Notes: generated by a model from the sequence alone, not told the origin. Shown: positions 21,101 to 29,861, counted from the first letter of the stretch. The stretch is DNA of 64,000 nucleotides from Conchocele bisecta (GCA_029237695.1 JAQRGA010000042.1:682001-746000), one strand, 5' to 3'. A program made the numbers and translations.

Positions 21101-23368
21101 TGGAAATGCAGTACGTGTAAAACTGTCCATCTGCAGCCCACATGCGGTATTTGTATTGGATGTTTTTCTGAATTGGGTGAAGCTAAATTTTTATCAAAAG
21201 ATGAACTAAACAATAATAGTGATTATTATGTATATTTATCCAAAGAAGCAGAGCCTTATAGATTGCATTGTGAGGAATTAACAGGTCAGACAAATCGAGA
21301 CGATTCAATAAAGAGACAGAGACTTTTCCAGGGCGTTTTTTGGGAAGAGGATACTCCCATAGTTGATGAAATAGATATATTAAGTGTAACAACAACTATG
21401 GAAGCAGGAGTAGATATTGGATCATTAACAGCAGTAATGATGGGAAATGTACCACCTCAAAGATTTAATTATCAGCAGAGAGTAGGGCGGGCTGGAAGAA
21501 GAGGACACCCTTTATCCATAGCTCTTACTATAGCTAAAACGAATAGCCATGACTTAACTAATTACCATCAGCCTGAGAGGATGGTTTCTGCACCGGTATC
21601 TGAACTCTATCTTGAGACTAAAAGTAAAGAGATCGCCGAGAGAGTGATAAATAAATCAATACTCCATAAGGCCTTTAAAAGTTTAAACCTTCTAAAAGGG
21701 CCAGAGAGTGTCCATGGGGAGTTTGGTAAATGTGCAGACTGGGAAAAAAATGGAAAAAATATCTCTGACTGGATTACGGATAATTTTAAACAGATAGAAA
21801 GGGTTGTTAAAAGTATAACTAAGAGCACAGATTTAGATAATGAATCCTGCAGGTTGGAGATATTTAAAAAAACAGAAAAATTGGTAGAAAATATTGATAA
21901 AATTAGTAATGACGAGACTAATGATATTCAATCGAAACTATTAAGTGAAAAATTAGCTAATGCGGGATATCTTCCTATGTTTGGGTTTCCTACAAGAGTT
22001 AGATATTTATATGAAGAAAAACCGAAAAAATTACCAGCCGAAAATGTAACAAATAGAGATTTAGATGTTGCAATCAGTACATTTTCACCCGGCAGCGAGA
22101 TTATTAAAGATAAAAAAGTTTTCAAAAGTATAGGTTTTATCGATTACGAATATTTTCAAGGTAAAGTAGAAGAGAGAGATGGATTGAATCTCTTAAAGAA
22201 AAAAGTTAAAAGTTGTAAGGTCTGTGATTTTACTACATTAGGAGATATTGAAGATGATAACTGCCCAATATGCAGTAGTAAACTTACAGAATCGTCAGTA
22301 TCTTCACCACTGGGATTTTGTGTTGATTATGAAGCAGGGTCTAAAGATTTTAATGGAAGATTTGACTGGGTAGCTAATTCTGGAGAATCTAAAATAGACT
22401 CTTTAAATACAGAAGTTAGGGAATTTATTGTTGCCGGAACAAATTTGAGTATTGGAACAAATGATTCATCTAAAAAGGGTTTAGTTCATATAATTAATAC
22501 CAATAATGGTAAACTGTTTGAGATTGGCAAAGTCAAATCTTCTAAAATATGGTACTCTACCGAGTATTATAAAGGGGGGAACAGCATAATAGAAAACAGT
22601 ATAAAAAAAGTTGCCCTGATTTCTACAAAATCAACCGGTGTACTGAGTGCAGGCATAAAATCTGGTTCTGATAATTTGGATTTGGATCCATTAGGTAATA
22701 ATCGTCTGTTTGTTAAAGCGGCTTTTTTATCGTGGGGATTTTTGTTGAGAAAATCAATTGCACTTTTTCTTGATATTGAAGTCAGAGAGTTGGATATAGG
22801 ATTTTCAATATCTAAAAATAGAGCAGCTGAAATTTATCTTATTGAAAAATTGGAAAATGGTGCGGGTTATTGTAATTATTTGAGTGGAAAAACTGATTTT
22901 TCAGTTCCCAAAAGATCATTAATAGAGCCTTTAGTTAGCGGAGGCATCTTATTTGAGATGCTCTGTTCCGACGAACATATTAAATGTTCAGAATCATGTT
23001 ATGACTGCCTAAGGGATTATTCTAATCAGCAATATCACTCTTTATTAGATTGGAGGTTAGGTCTGGATATAGGAAAGTTATCATTAAATAAAGGTGAAGA
23101 GTTGGACTTTAGCGACAAATACTGGGCAGAATTTTTAGAAGAGAAATCAGAGACTTTGGCTCAGCTCCATCATGGGTTAAAAGTTGAAAAAATGAATAGT
23201 TACTACTACCTAACAGGTAACAGTGATGAATGTATATTGATTACACATCCTCTCTGGAGTAAAAAGAAAATAGAAGATTTAAAGAAAAAAATTTCAAAAG
23301 AGGTTAAAGCTAATTCTATTAAAGATGTAAATATCTACTCAGCAGTAAGAGGATCCTGGCATCCTTAA
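18152..23368 (+). CDS. Giant DEAD/DEAH-box helicase with C-terminal DUF1998 (DruE/DrmB class)
   Basis: About 1738 residues. Superfamily 2 motifs are intact: Walker A TGTGSGKTECFLLP (near 113), IDELHSYRGTAGTEVSYLLR (near 302), SASM (motif III), TTTMEAGVDIGSL and QQRVGRAGRRG (motif VI, near 1110). Four cysteine clusters are inserted: CTNRDC with MCKCG and CRTCG (about 488-540), CSTCK with CGICIGC (about 985-1005), CKVCD with CPIC (about 1354-1372) and the DUF1998 signature CSESCYDCLRDYSNQQYHSLLDWR (about 1611-1635). This architecture is that of helicases in antiphage systems such as Druantia (DruE) and DISARM (DrmB). The frame opens at 18134, but the ATG at 18152 has a GGAG box and is preferred. 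The helicase class is firm; the system is not assigned. Confidence 0.9.
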   Translation: MKNPLKIWRELKDMYLRYINSGLPLSDEKYTAERDELYKTPGAICQPLILELITKYKECDTISEVCKKLKLSDEFADFSQCGFFPDERKLYEHQFKAIEKSCVDRKNIIVTTGTGSGKTECFLLPVVHDLVEESKKWGADRKRAVRTLILYPLNALAEDQMVRLRRGLNSKNADDTGAANWLDNKRRGHRYYFGRYTGSTPGRGYDKEKQKPYLKKEREKLEKNWASVKQASDKTGNHDLLCMEENSAEMWERFSMQETPPDILITNYSMLNIMLMREREDNIFESTKQWLSEDKKNVFHLVIDELHSYRGTAGTEVSYLLRVLIDRLGLNPDSEQIQFFASSASMEKNSKTEEFISSFFGTDINNFGSRYEIIENPKNKIVKENELPKLDPDIFCNIVDGAEDNNNSYNMKELYEKFKLDLWMKYSMQKSNGELISKNIEDISEKIFGAELEEERREKAVEGLLIAAIAFLPMREHLFFRIIEGLWACTNRDCNAVDAKFKFENRKIGKIYRYPRAMCKCGSKILNLLVCRTCGEVYFGGYLTCDNEGSANEKKTLSIALPVSLEEADYTTIWPSSESDEFKKNISNKSKKDKYKKCNFKHSDASFIEERFGKYSFFTSDRDNYAEYPNTCINCGVFFKSKDNNSFTPISKHSTGVQKVNQVMADALLRILNSEKTSDNKEKLVIFSDSRQAAAKLSAGIELDHYRDTLRQIVLNSLESDTELRDVIERYLNKKFTDEDREILINLKNNGTGFQQKILALANYKSAFNDDSEELTSFLSGKTAVPINQITSKVYQKLLKLGINPAGPYPSLACYNDKSWKKFINWKKYKNWKEFKTLDNIDPNEDKFIEKLKSSCSSEQLVTIFVHKKRSFEAIKLGFVSANIKGEDEKFQNLVNAVVRIMGELWMIKGIRFNQSYIFNSFPKKVSEFISKIYGGVKNKNNPKVKELLKIMTRNEGNEIIDSNFALTGKNLFFTKSKVGDKIWKCSTCKTVHLQPTCGICIGCFSELGEAKFLSKDELNNNSDYYVYLSKEAEPYRLHCEELTGQTNRDDSIKRQRLFQGVFWEEDTPIVDEIDILSVTTTMEAGVDIGSLTAVMMGNVPPQRFNYQQRVGRAGRRGHPLSIALTIAKTNSHDLTNYHQPERMVSAPVSELYLETKSKEIAERVINKSILHKAFKSLNLLKGPESVHGEFGKCADWEKNGKNISDWITDNFKQIERVVKSITKSTDLDNESCRLEIFKKTEKLVENIDKISNDETNDIQSKLLSEKLANAGYLPMFGFPTRVRYLYEEKPKKLPAENVTNRDLDVAISTFSPGSEIIKDKKVFKSIGFIDYEYFQGKVEERDGLNLLKKKVKSCKVCDFTTLGDIEDDNCPICSSKLTESSVSSPLGFCVDYEAGSKDFNGRFDWVANSGESKIDSLNTEVREFIVAGTNLSIGTNDSSKKGLVHIINTNNGKLFEIGKVKSSKIWYSTEYYKGGNSIIENSIKKVALISTKSTGVLSAGIKSGSDNLDLDPLGNNRLFVKAAFLSWGFLLRKSIALFLDIEVRELDIGFSISKNRAAEIYLIEKLENGAGYCNYLSGKTDFSVPKRSLIEPLVSGGILFEMLCSDEHIKCSESCYDCLRDYSNQQYHSLLDWRLGLDIGKLSLNKGEELDFSDKYWAEFLEEKSETLAQLHHGLKVEKMNSYYYLTGNSDECILITHPLWSKKKIEDLKKKISKEVKANSIKDVNIYSAVRGSWHP

Positions 23369-23383
23369 AGTTTCTAAATAATA

Positions 23384-23427
23384 TATTATATTTGTATTGC
23401 AAATTAATATGCAATATAATAATTTTT
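23384..23427 (+). terminator. Possible terminator after the helicase operon
   Basis: TATTGC / GCAATA inner stem with a ten-base loop, outer TATTA / TAATA arms with a six-base bulge on one side, followed by ATTTTT. It lies 16 bases past the helicase stop. The stem is weak and A+T-rich, so the call is tentative. Confidence 0.35.
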
Positions 23428-23533
23428 AATTATAGATTTATTATATCAGTATTAACTGTTTAAATTATTTGGTCTGTTCATAAAAAATGAGTAGTAGCCA
23501 CTAACTTTTAATCTGTCGGATTAGGTATAAAAA

Positions 23534-24184
23534 ATGACATTTTTAGAAATTTTATCATTGATTTTTTTCTCTCTTTTTCCAATTATTAATCCAATTGGAA
23601 TGGCATCTGTCTTTTTAGGTTTAACTAGGCATTTGACGCATAAAGAGAGACATAAAATAGCCTATAAGGTTGCTATTTACTCAGCACTGCTTCTCCTTGG
23701 AGTTCTATTTCTTGGGAAAGAAATACTTGGATTCTTTGGTTTATCTTTACCATTTATAAGAATTGCAGGAGGACTTTTGGTTTCCTTTACTGCCTGGCAA
23801 ATGTTAAACTCTACACCGAAATTATCAGATGCTGAAAAAAAAGAGTCAAAAAATAACGATGATATTGCCTTTTTTCCACTTACCTTGCCAATTACAGCAG
23901 GTGCGGGTGCAATAGCAATCACGATTGCCATTGCACTTAAAATTCCTGATAATTTTTCGCAACACTCCATCGCTCTTTATTTAGGTGCTGTAACAGGACT
24001 TTTACTTATGATGCTTGTTGTTGCTATCTGCTATAGATTTTCAGATACTATATTACAAAAATTGGGAAAAACAGGAACAGTAGTAGTAACTAGACTTTCT
24101 GCATTTATACTTCTTGCAATAGGACTTCAAATAATCTGGCAGGGAGCACTCAGATTAATCATTATAGCTAAACATGTTAAATAA
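23534..24184 (+). CDS. MarC family (UPF0056) inner-membrane protein
   Basis: 216 residues with about six hydrophobic segments, matching the MarC/UPF0056 family in length. Family segments visible are FFSLFPIINPIGMASVFLGL at the N-terminus, GGLLVSFTAWQML, and FPLTLPITAGAGAIA in the middle, the conserved 'PltiPli.GPGai' equivalent. The molecular function of the family is not established; the old link with antibiotic resistance was withdrawn. It lies 165 bases after the helicase gene with a probable terminator between, so it is not part of that operon. The family call is firm. Confidence 0.88.
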   Translation: MTFLEILSLIFFSLFPIINPIGMASVFLGLTRHLTHKERHKIAYKVAIYSALLLLGVLFLGKEILGFFGLSLPFIRIAGGLLVSFTAWQMLNSTPKLSDAEKKESKNNDDIAFFPLTLPITAGAGAIAITIAIALKIPDNFSQHSIALYLGAVTGLLLMMLVVAICYRFSDTILQKLGKTGTVVVTRLSAFILLAIGLQIIWQGALRLIIIAKHVK

Positions 24185-24224
24185 GTATGAGTTATAACAT
24201 TATCATATTAAGAGTTAATAAATA

Positions 24225-25145
24225 ATGAATAAACAAACAGTTAGAAATAGTATTTTAGGACTAATTTTAGGAGACTCTCTCGGTGTACCGGTTGAGTTTA
24301 AATCAAGGGTTGAGTTAGATCATAACCCAATAATTGATATGGTTGGTCACGGTACACATAATAAACCTCAGGGAACATGGTCTGACGACTCTTCTATGAC
24401 TTTAATTACTTTAGAATCTCTTATTAGTGGATATAATCCTGAAAACATAATGAAAGTTTTTTGTAAATGGGCCTTTCAAGGTTATATGACTCCTTATGGA
24501 AAAACGTTTAGCATGGGCAGAACAACGTCCCATGCCTGTAAAAATTATAAGCTTAATAAAGATATTCAAAAATGCGGTGGGACTTCTGAGCGATCTAACG
24601 GCAACGGCTCGTTGATGAGAATTCTTCCTGTATCAATTTTTTTTGCCAGTGATTCAGAAAAAACTATTGTTGATAAAAGTTTTCAGATATCTGCTTTGAC
24701 GCATAATCATATTAGATCAAAAATTGCATGTGCATTATATTCACTATTTGTTTCTGAGTTAATAAAAGGTAGAAATCTCTATGAATCTTTAGCTAATGCA
24801 AATAGAATCATAACGCCTTATATCCCAAATGAAGAAAAGATTAATTTCAATAGAATTATTAATTTTGAAATTCTTCAACTGGGTAAAAATAGCATAAAAA
24901 GCAGTGGTTATGTAATTGATACTCTTGAAGCTGCTTTATGGTGTTTATTTAATAGCTCCAGCTATAAAGAAGCTGTCTTAAAAGCTGTTAATCTTGGAGA
25001 TGACACAGATACAACTGCAGCAGTAACAGGAGGAGCGGCAGGAATTGTTTTTACTCTTGACGGTATTTCATCGAACTGGATAAAATCTCTTGCTAAATTA
25101 GATAGAATAGAAAAGCTGATCGAGCGGTTTATTAAAATTTCCTAA
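24225..25145 (+). CDS. ADP-ribosylglycohydrolase (DraG/ARH family)
   Basis: Removes ADP-ribose from modified macromolecules or hydrolyses related ADP-ribose conjugates, using two magnesium ions. In 306 residues the family's metal-binding motifs are present: GDSLGVPVEF (about 17-26), GTWSDDSSMTLITLESL (about 52-68) and the C-terminal GDDTDTTAAVTGGAAG (about 262-277). SNGNGSLMRILP is the central substrate-loop signature. It follows marC by 40 bases and precedes a small membrane protein by 23. No ADP-ribosyltransferase partner is recognisable in the window. The enzyme class is firm; the substrate is unknown. Confidence 0.92.
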   Translation: MNKQTVRNSILGLILGDSLGVPVEFKSRVELDHNPIIDMVGHGTHNKPQGTWSDDSSMTLITLESLISGYNPENIMKVFCKWAFQGYMTPYGKTFSMGRTTSHACKNYKLNKDIQKCGGTSERSNGNGSLMRILPVSIFFASDSEKTIVDKSFQISALTHNHIRSKIACALYSLFVSELIKGRNLYESLANANRIITPYIPNEEKINFNRIINFEILQLGKNSIKSSGYVIDTLEAALWCLFNSSSYKEAVLKAVNLGDDTDTTAAVTGGAAGIVFTLDGISSNWIKSLAKLDRIEKLIERFIKIS

Positions 25146-25168
25146 TTTTAAAAAATAGGAAATCGAAA

Positions 25169-25429
25169 ATGAATAAAATTAATGTTAAAGGTCTGGCTGT
25201 CGCTCTTGGATTAACATGGGGAATTTGTGTACTCTCTCTTGGATGGATATCCTGTACAGGTTGGGGAACAGAAATGGTAAAAATTATTTCATCACTTTAT
25301 CCCGGTTATTCTTCATCTTTTTTTGGAGCTGTTCTTGGTGGAATATGGGCATTTTTTGACGGTGGAGTTTTTGGTATAATAATTGCCTGGATTTATAATC
25401 GTGTAACCCAAAAAAATAATAACAAATAA
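25169..25429 (+). CDS. Small membrane protein of the 'bacteriophage holin'-annotated family
   Basis: 86 residues with two hydrophobic segments. It reads KGLAVALGLTWGICVLSLGW near the start and GYSSSFFGAVLGGIWAFFDG and GIIIAWIYNRV in the second half. Bacterial and archaeal chromosomes carry many such short proteins, annotated as holin-like by weak similarity only; no phage genes surround this one. It follows the ADP-ribosylglycohydrolase by 23 bases in the same direction. Its function is unknown. Confidence 0.75.
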   Translation: MNKINVKGLAVALGLTWGICVLSLGWISCTGWGTEMVKIISSLYPGYSSSFFGAVLGGIWAFFDGGVFGIIIAWIYNRVTQKNNNK

Positions 25430-25512
25430 CTTCAGTTATGTATAAACATATCTATAACTTGAGGAAAAATGTCAAAAATAAACTGTATCATGATTTTAAG
25501 CTGGTATGAGTA

Positions 25513-26604
25513 TCAATATTTTCTAAAAACAATAAATTTGCTGCCGATAAAATTAAAAACCATTCCACAGACAATACCGATAAATGTTGTTAATAAATAG
25601 TAGTTGTGAAAGAATTGAATATGTTCGAATAAATAAACTGATATAACCCAGTTTATGGTAAAACCAATCAAACATGTGATAAAGAATTTGGTATACTGTT
25701 TTAAAAAACCTTCTTTATGGGTATTTGTAAACGTAAACTTCCTGTTTATTAAGAAGTTTGTAGTAAGTGCTATGATGAATCCAATAACCAGAGCAAATTT
25801 ATAATTAAGACCTATTAAATCAAATGTAAGGAAAACAAAAAATAGGTTGACAATAAGACCACTGCAGCCAGTTAATTCAAATTTAATAAATTCTGAAAAA
25901 GATTTATATTTAAATTCAAATAATCTTTTTATATGTATTAGATAATTAATCTGCTCCTTTAGAGATAGTTTGCTTTCTCCGTGAAGTCGTTCCTTAAATT
26001 GAATTGGAACTTCCTGCATATTTTTCGGAGAACATTTAACTGAAATTTCTAAACCTATTTTCCAACCCAGTGGATTTAATGTTTTGTATCTCCCTTCAAT
26101 GATATGCTTAGGAAATGCAAAAAAGCCTGCCATGGGATCTGTTGCTTTAGTCAAAGGGCGTGCAAGTAGTTTTGAAACTCCGGCATTAAGTTTTCTAAAC
26201 CAGTTAAAATGTGCAGCTCCTCCCCCTTCGGCAAAACGGCTGCCGATAACAAAATCAGCCCCATCCTCTGTTATTTTATCAAGTAGTTCAGGCACTTTTT
26301 CAGGTGGATGACTTAGATCTGCGTCCATAACTAAAAATAGATCTCCGGCAGCCATTTTAAATCCGGTTATTACTGCGGAAGAAAGACCGCGTTCATTTTT
26401 TCTAATTTTTAGTTTAACATTATATCTATTTTTCTGAAGTATCTGTACTTCCTTATCTATACCATCTTGAGAATTGTCATCAACAATAATTATTTCATAT
26501 TGATATCTATTATCTAAAGCTTTATCAATCTCTTTTACAAGAATAGGAATATTTTCAGCTTCTTTATAACTCGGAATGATGACTGATACAATTTCTTTAT
26601 TCAT
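25513..26604 (-). CDS. GT2 polyprenol-phosphate glycosyltransferase fused to GtrA
   Basis: 363 residues in two domains. Residues 1-235 are a dolichol-phosphate-mannose-synthase-like GT2 enzyme: VIPSYKEAENIPIL, the nucleotide-binding IIVDDNSQDG, the metal-binding LVMDADLSHPPE and IGSRFAEGGG. Residues about 240-363 form a GtrA domain with four membrane helices, including LINRKFTFTNTHKEG and FNFIGSKFIVFRKY, its two conserved NRk.TF / f.fs.kfvF repeats. Such fusions make lipid-linked mannose, glucose or similar donors and flip or use them at the membrane. An AGGTAAG box precedes the ATG. The donor sugar is not predictable. Confidence 0.9.
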   Translation of the reverse strand: MNKEIVSVIIPSYKEAENIPILVKEIDKALDNRYQYEIIIVDDNSQDGIDKEVQILQKNRYNVKLKIRKNERGLSSAVITGFKMAAGDLFLVMDADLSHPPEKVPELLDKITEDGADFVIGSRFAEGGGAAHFNWFRKLNAGVSKLLARPLTKATDPMAGFFAFPKHIIEGRYKTLNPLGWKIGLEISVKCSPKNMQEVPIQFKERLHGESKLSLKEQINYLIHIKRLFEFKYKSFSEFIKFELTGCSGLIVNLFFVFLTFDLIGLNYKFALVIGFIIALTTNFLINRKFTFTNTHKEGFLKQYTKFFITCLIGFTINWVISVYLFEHIQFFHNYYLLTTFIGIVCGMVFNFIGSKFIVFRKY

Positions 26605-27125
26605 TATTCACTTACCTATATATTTAATTTCACTATTAGTTCGATCCAGTTAATATAATTATTGAACTATTTATAATAAATGAGATTCTGATTCTATGAA
26701 TACTTTTTATGTTACTTTCAAATAATCTTAAATCAACTCAAATATATATACTATAATAAAATTATTATACCCTTTTACTTAAATAAAAAAAATAGATTTT
26801 TTTACCGCTGTCATCTTGTACAATTATCGGATTGAGTTATAAATATTGATGAAGTAGTACCATTGATACAACCGAGTTAATGAACATAATCAACCTCATT
26901 TAAGTAATAGGTTTATAACAGGAATGATTATGAATGATCTTGGTTTTAGAAATAAAATAGACTGGCAGGAACTAACTCAAAATTTTGAAAATTTTTCTTG
27001 TACTGCAACAGTAAAAGCTGTTTTAAAATAATAACAAATTAACTGTCTAGAATTAAGAAGATAGTAGAATGAGTTTCCGGTCTACCCCCGTATAAAAAAT
27101 TTAAATTATAAAAGAAAGTATCATT
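26605..27125. other. 521-base gap between divergent genes
   Basis: Mostly A+T-rich with no family-recognisable gene. A 35-codon reading frame at 26924-27031 (starting MIMNDLGFRNKIDWQELTQN) could be a tiny gene or the start of a decayed one; its ribosome binding site is only AGGAATG-like. No molybdenum or tungsten cofactor riboswitch structure was recognised before the transporter gene. Confidence 0.35.
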
Positions 27126-28103
27126 ATGAAGAAAATTATTGGATTGATTTTTATTGCTGTGCTCGCATGTTTTTGGGCAGGATGTTCTAAAAATGAAAAT
27201 ACAAAAGTTGTTAAGCAAAATAATAATTTAATTATTTTTCATGCAGGTAGTTTAAGTGTGCCTTTAGCTAAGATGAAGATAGAATTTGAAAAAAGATATC
27301 CCAAAACAAATATTATACTGGAAGCCGCAGGTAGTAGAGTATGTGCTAGAAAAATAGCAGAGCTGGATAAAAAATGTGATGTTATGATGTCTGCTGATTA
27401 TTCAGTAATTGATCAGATACTGATTCCAAAATTTGCATCATGGAATTTGAAATTTGCAAATAACCAAATGGCTATTGTCTACACTGAAAAATCTAAATAT
27501 GCGAATGAAATAAATAGTAGCAACTGGTATAAAATTCTTGAGAAAAAAGATGTTGTCTGCGGCCATGCTAATCCTGATGATGATCCATGCGGATATAGAG
27601 CATTACTTGTAGTTAAACTGGCATCTATTTATTATAATGATAATGGGCTGTTTAAAAAAATAGATGATAAAAAAAGTGGAATGGTCATAGTGAGACCTAA
27701 AGAAACTGATCTGCTTTCTCTTCTTGATGTAGGTCAGATAGATTATATATTTCTATATAAATCAGTGGCTAAACAACATGGTTTGAAATATGTTGAACTG
27801 CCTGCTCAGGTTAATTTGGAAAGTATGAAGGATGCTGAATATTATAAGCAGGTGAAGGTAGAAATATCAGGAAAAACACCTGGAAGTAAAATTACTAAAT
27901 ACGGTGCTCCAATGCTGTATGGTTTGACTATTCCTAAAAATGCTCCTAATCCAAAACTGGCAATGAAATTTGTTGAATTTGTAATGAATAATAATGAAGG
28001 TGGAAAAATAATGGAAGAAAATGGTCAGCAATCTGTTGTTCCTGCAAAAACTTCTACATATAATGAACTGCCTCAGGTTCTTAAGAAATATGCGGTTAAA
28101 TAA
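27126..28103 (+). CDS. wtpA: Tungstate/molybdate ABC transporter substrate-binding lipoprotein (WtpA-like)
   Basis: Periplasmic lipoprotein that captures tungstate or molybdate. The 325-residue protein opens with MKKIIGLIFIAVLACFWAGC, a lipoprotein signal with Cys at residue 20. Mature-part landmarks of the WtpA group are IFHAGSLSVPLAKM (oxyanion-binding loop), DVMMSADYSVID, NQMAIVYTEKS, HANPDDDPCGYRALLVVKLA and LDVGQIDYIFLYKSVA. These are closer to WtpA than to the shorter ModA. The permease and ATPase genes follow only after an unrelated gene at 28164. It likely supplies metal to tungsten- or molybdopterin-dependent enzymes, none of which are in the window. Confidence 0.88.
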   Translation: MKKIIGLIFIAVLACFWAGCSKNENTKVVKQNNNLIIFHAGSLSVPLAKMKIEFEKRYPKTNIILEAAGSRVCARKIAELDKKCDVMMSADYSVIDQILIPKFASWNLKFANNQMAIVYTEKSKYANEINSSNWYKILEKKDVVCGHANPDDDPCGYRALLVVKLASIYYNDNGLFKKIDDKKSGMVIVRPKETDLLSLLDVGQIDYIFLYKSVAKQHGLKYVELPAQVNLESMKDAEYYKQVKVEISGKTPGSKITKYGAPMLYGLTIPKNAPNPKLAMKFVEFVMNNNEGGKIMEENGQQSVVPAKTSTYNELPQVLKKYAVK

Positions 28104-28163
28104 TTGTTAATGATAAATTGTTTTTAGGATACTTAAATGTAAAAATAAATAAAGACATTATGA

Positions 28164-29861
28164 ATGAGTAATTTTGTTATTGTACCTAAAGTTAATGAAG
28201 CACGAGAATTTATAGAAATTGCTAATGATTTTTCCAATTCGTTAGATTTAGTAAGAGAGGCAATTAGTAATTCGTATGATGCTGATGCAACACAAATTGA
28301 TATTAGCTTTGATGTAATCAAAGAATGTGGTGAGAGTATCTTAAAAATTACTATATTCGATAATGGTACTGGTATGGATCAAAATGGTTTACAATCATTT
28401 TTTGATCTGGGGAACTCTTTAAGGCGAGATGATAAAAATTCAATTGGAGAAAAAGGACATGGTACAAAGGTTTACTTCAACAGCAAAAAAATAGAAGTAA
28501 TTACCGTTAAAAAGGGTAGTGATCATTTTCATGCAATAATGGAAGATCCTTTCAGAGAACTGCATAAAGGAAAAATGCCGACTGTTAATGTTTCAATAAT
28601 TGATTCTGATTTTGTTAACGGAACTAAAATTATCATCTATGGTTATAATGATAACAGTAGAGATAAGTTTACTCATGATATATTGAAAGATCATATTATG
28701 TGGTTTACAAAACATGGAAGCATTGGTAATGAGTTTTTATCAAAAGAAGGAAATATAAAAACTACTATAAATTTAAAAGGTCTTGGAAGAGATAATGCCG
28801 AAGAAATTTTGCATGGCCATTATTTCCCTTCTAACACTGATGATACAAACAAATTATTTAACAAGCATATGGATAAAGCACCTAATTTTTACTCAAAAAA
28901 AATAATAAAAACTGGTCAACTTGAAAAACATCCTGAAATAAAGTATGAAGCTGTATTTTGTATAGAAGGTAAAAATATTAAATATTATAATCCAATGCTT
29001 AGACGTAAAGGATATAAAGCTCCTACCGGTGCATACACAGTAGGGGAACGTTATGGTATTTGGTTATGTAAAGATTTTATTCCTATTCAAAGAAAAAATG
29101 AATGGATTACTTACAAAGGTTCTGAGTATACCAAATTCCACGCTTTTTTTAATTGTCAAGCCTTAAGCCTTACAGCTAACAGGGGATCTGTAGATAATAC
29201 TTGTTTTGAAATACTAAAAGATATCCAGTCAGAAGTGAAGAAAATTTATGATTCTATTGTGAGTGGCGATGATTGGACAACGCTGAAATACTTAGAGGGT
29301 GAGTCTGCCGGATACCAAATTACTGAAAAAGAAAAGAAACAGTTTGAATTGAGAATTAAAAAAGTCAATAAAGCTAATGTAACAGAATACGGTGGGATTG
29401 GATTGATTGAACCTGAACGGGAAAGTGGAGTATTTTCAATATTTCTTATTCTTTCAATAAAAAAATCAGATTTATTTCCGTTTCAGATTATTGATTATGA
29501 TACACACGAAGGAATAGACGTAATAGTAAAAGGTGACAAGACAAATTCCATTACGAATTCTAAATTATACTATGTAGAATTTAAACAGACTCTAAAAAAA
29601 AAATTTAACCATTCTTTTGAAAATTTACACAGCGTTATATGTTGGGAAACAGATATAAAACATGATGATATTATAAAGGATATAAATGGAAAAGAAAGAA
29701 CAATGTGTATAAGACAACCTGATAATGAGAAGGATTATACTCATTACTTTCTCGATAATTGTACACAAGCTCATAAAATAGAGGTTTATGTCTTAAAACA
29801 ATTTCTTAAAGAGAGACTTAATATAGATTTTAGATCAAGGACTAAAGAAGATATTATATAA
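28164..29861 (+). CDS. GHKL (MORC/Hsp90-type) ATPase with nuclease-like C-terminus
   Basis: 565 residues. The N-terminal domain is a complete GHKL ATPase: N-box SLDLVREAISNSYDADAT (E32, N36, D39), G1 box IFDNGTGM (66-71) and G2 box SIGEKGHGTKVYF (93-105). A second domain (about 200-380) fits the S5-like fold that follows in Hsp90/MutL/MORC proteins. Near 450-475 the spacing GIDVIVKG ... YYVEFKQT gives the D-(x)n-ExK pattern of PD-(D/E)xK nucleases, with an unusual phenylalanine between Glu and Lys. Prokaryotic MORC-like ATPases are linked to restriction-type defence. The gene sits inside the tungstate transporter locus with no functional reason to be there. The ATPase is firm; the nuclease is inferred. 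Confidence 0.8.
   Translation: MSNFVIVPKVNEAREFIEIANDFSNSLDLVREAISNSYDADATQIDISFDVIKECGESILKITIFDNGTGMDQNGLQSFFDLGNSLRRDDKNSIGEKGHGTKVYFNSKKIEVITVKKGSDHFHAIMEDPFRELHKGKMPTVNVSIIDSDFVNGTKIIIYGYNDNSRDKFTHDILKDHIMWFTKHGSIGNEFLSKEGNIKTTINLKGLGRDNAEEILHGHYFPSNTDDTNKLFNKHMDKAPNFYSKKIIKTGQLEKHPEIKYEAVFCIEGKNIKYYNPMLRRKGYKAPTGAYTVGERYGIWLCKDFIPIQRKNEWITYKGSEYTKFHAFFNCQALSLTANRGSVDNTCFEILKDIQSEVKKIYDSIVSGDDWTTLKYLEGESAGYQITEKEKKQFELRIKKVNKANVTEYGGIGLIEPERESGVFSIFLILSIKKSDLFPFQIIDYDTHEGIDVIVKGDKTNSITNSKLYYVEFKQTLKKKFNHSFENLHSVICWETDIKHDDIIKDINGKERTMCIRQPDNEKDYTHYFLDNCTQAHKIEVYVLKQFLKERLNIDFRSRTKEDII

Noticed and set aside
13691..23368. DISARM, BREX or DNA phosphorothioation system
   Set aside because: No methyltransferase, PglZ, PLD nuclease or Dnd/Dpt motif was found; only the helicase class is shared with DISARM.
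25169..25429. Prophage, suggested by the holin-like protein
   Set aside because: No other phage gene is near, and this small family occurs widely on chromosomes.
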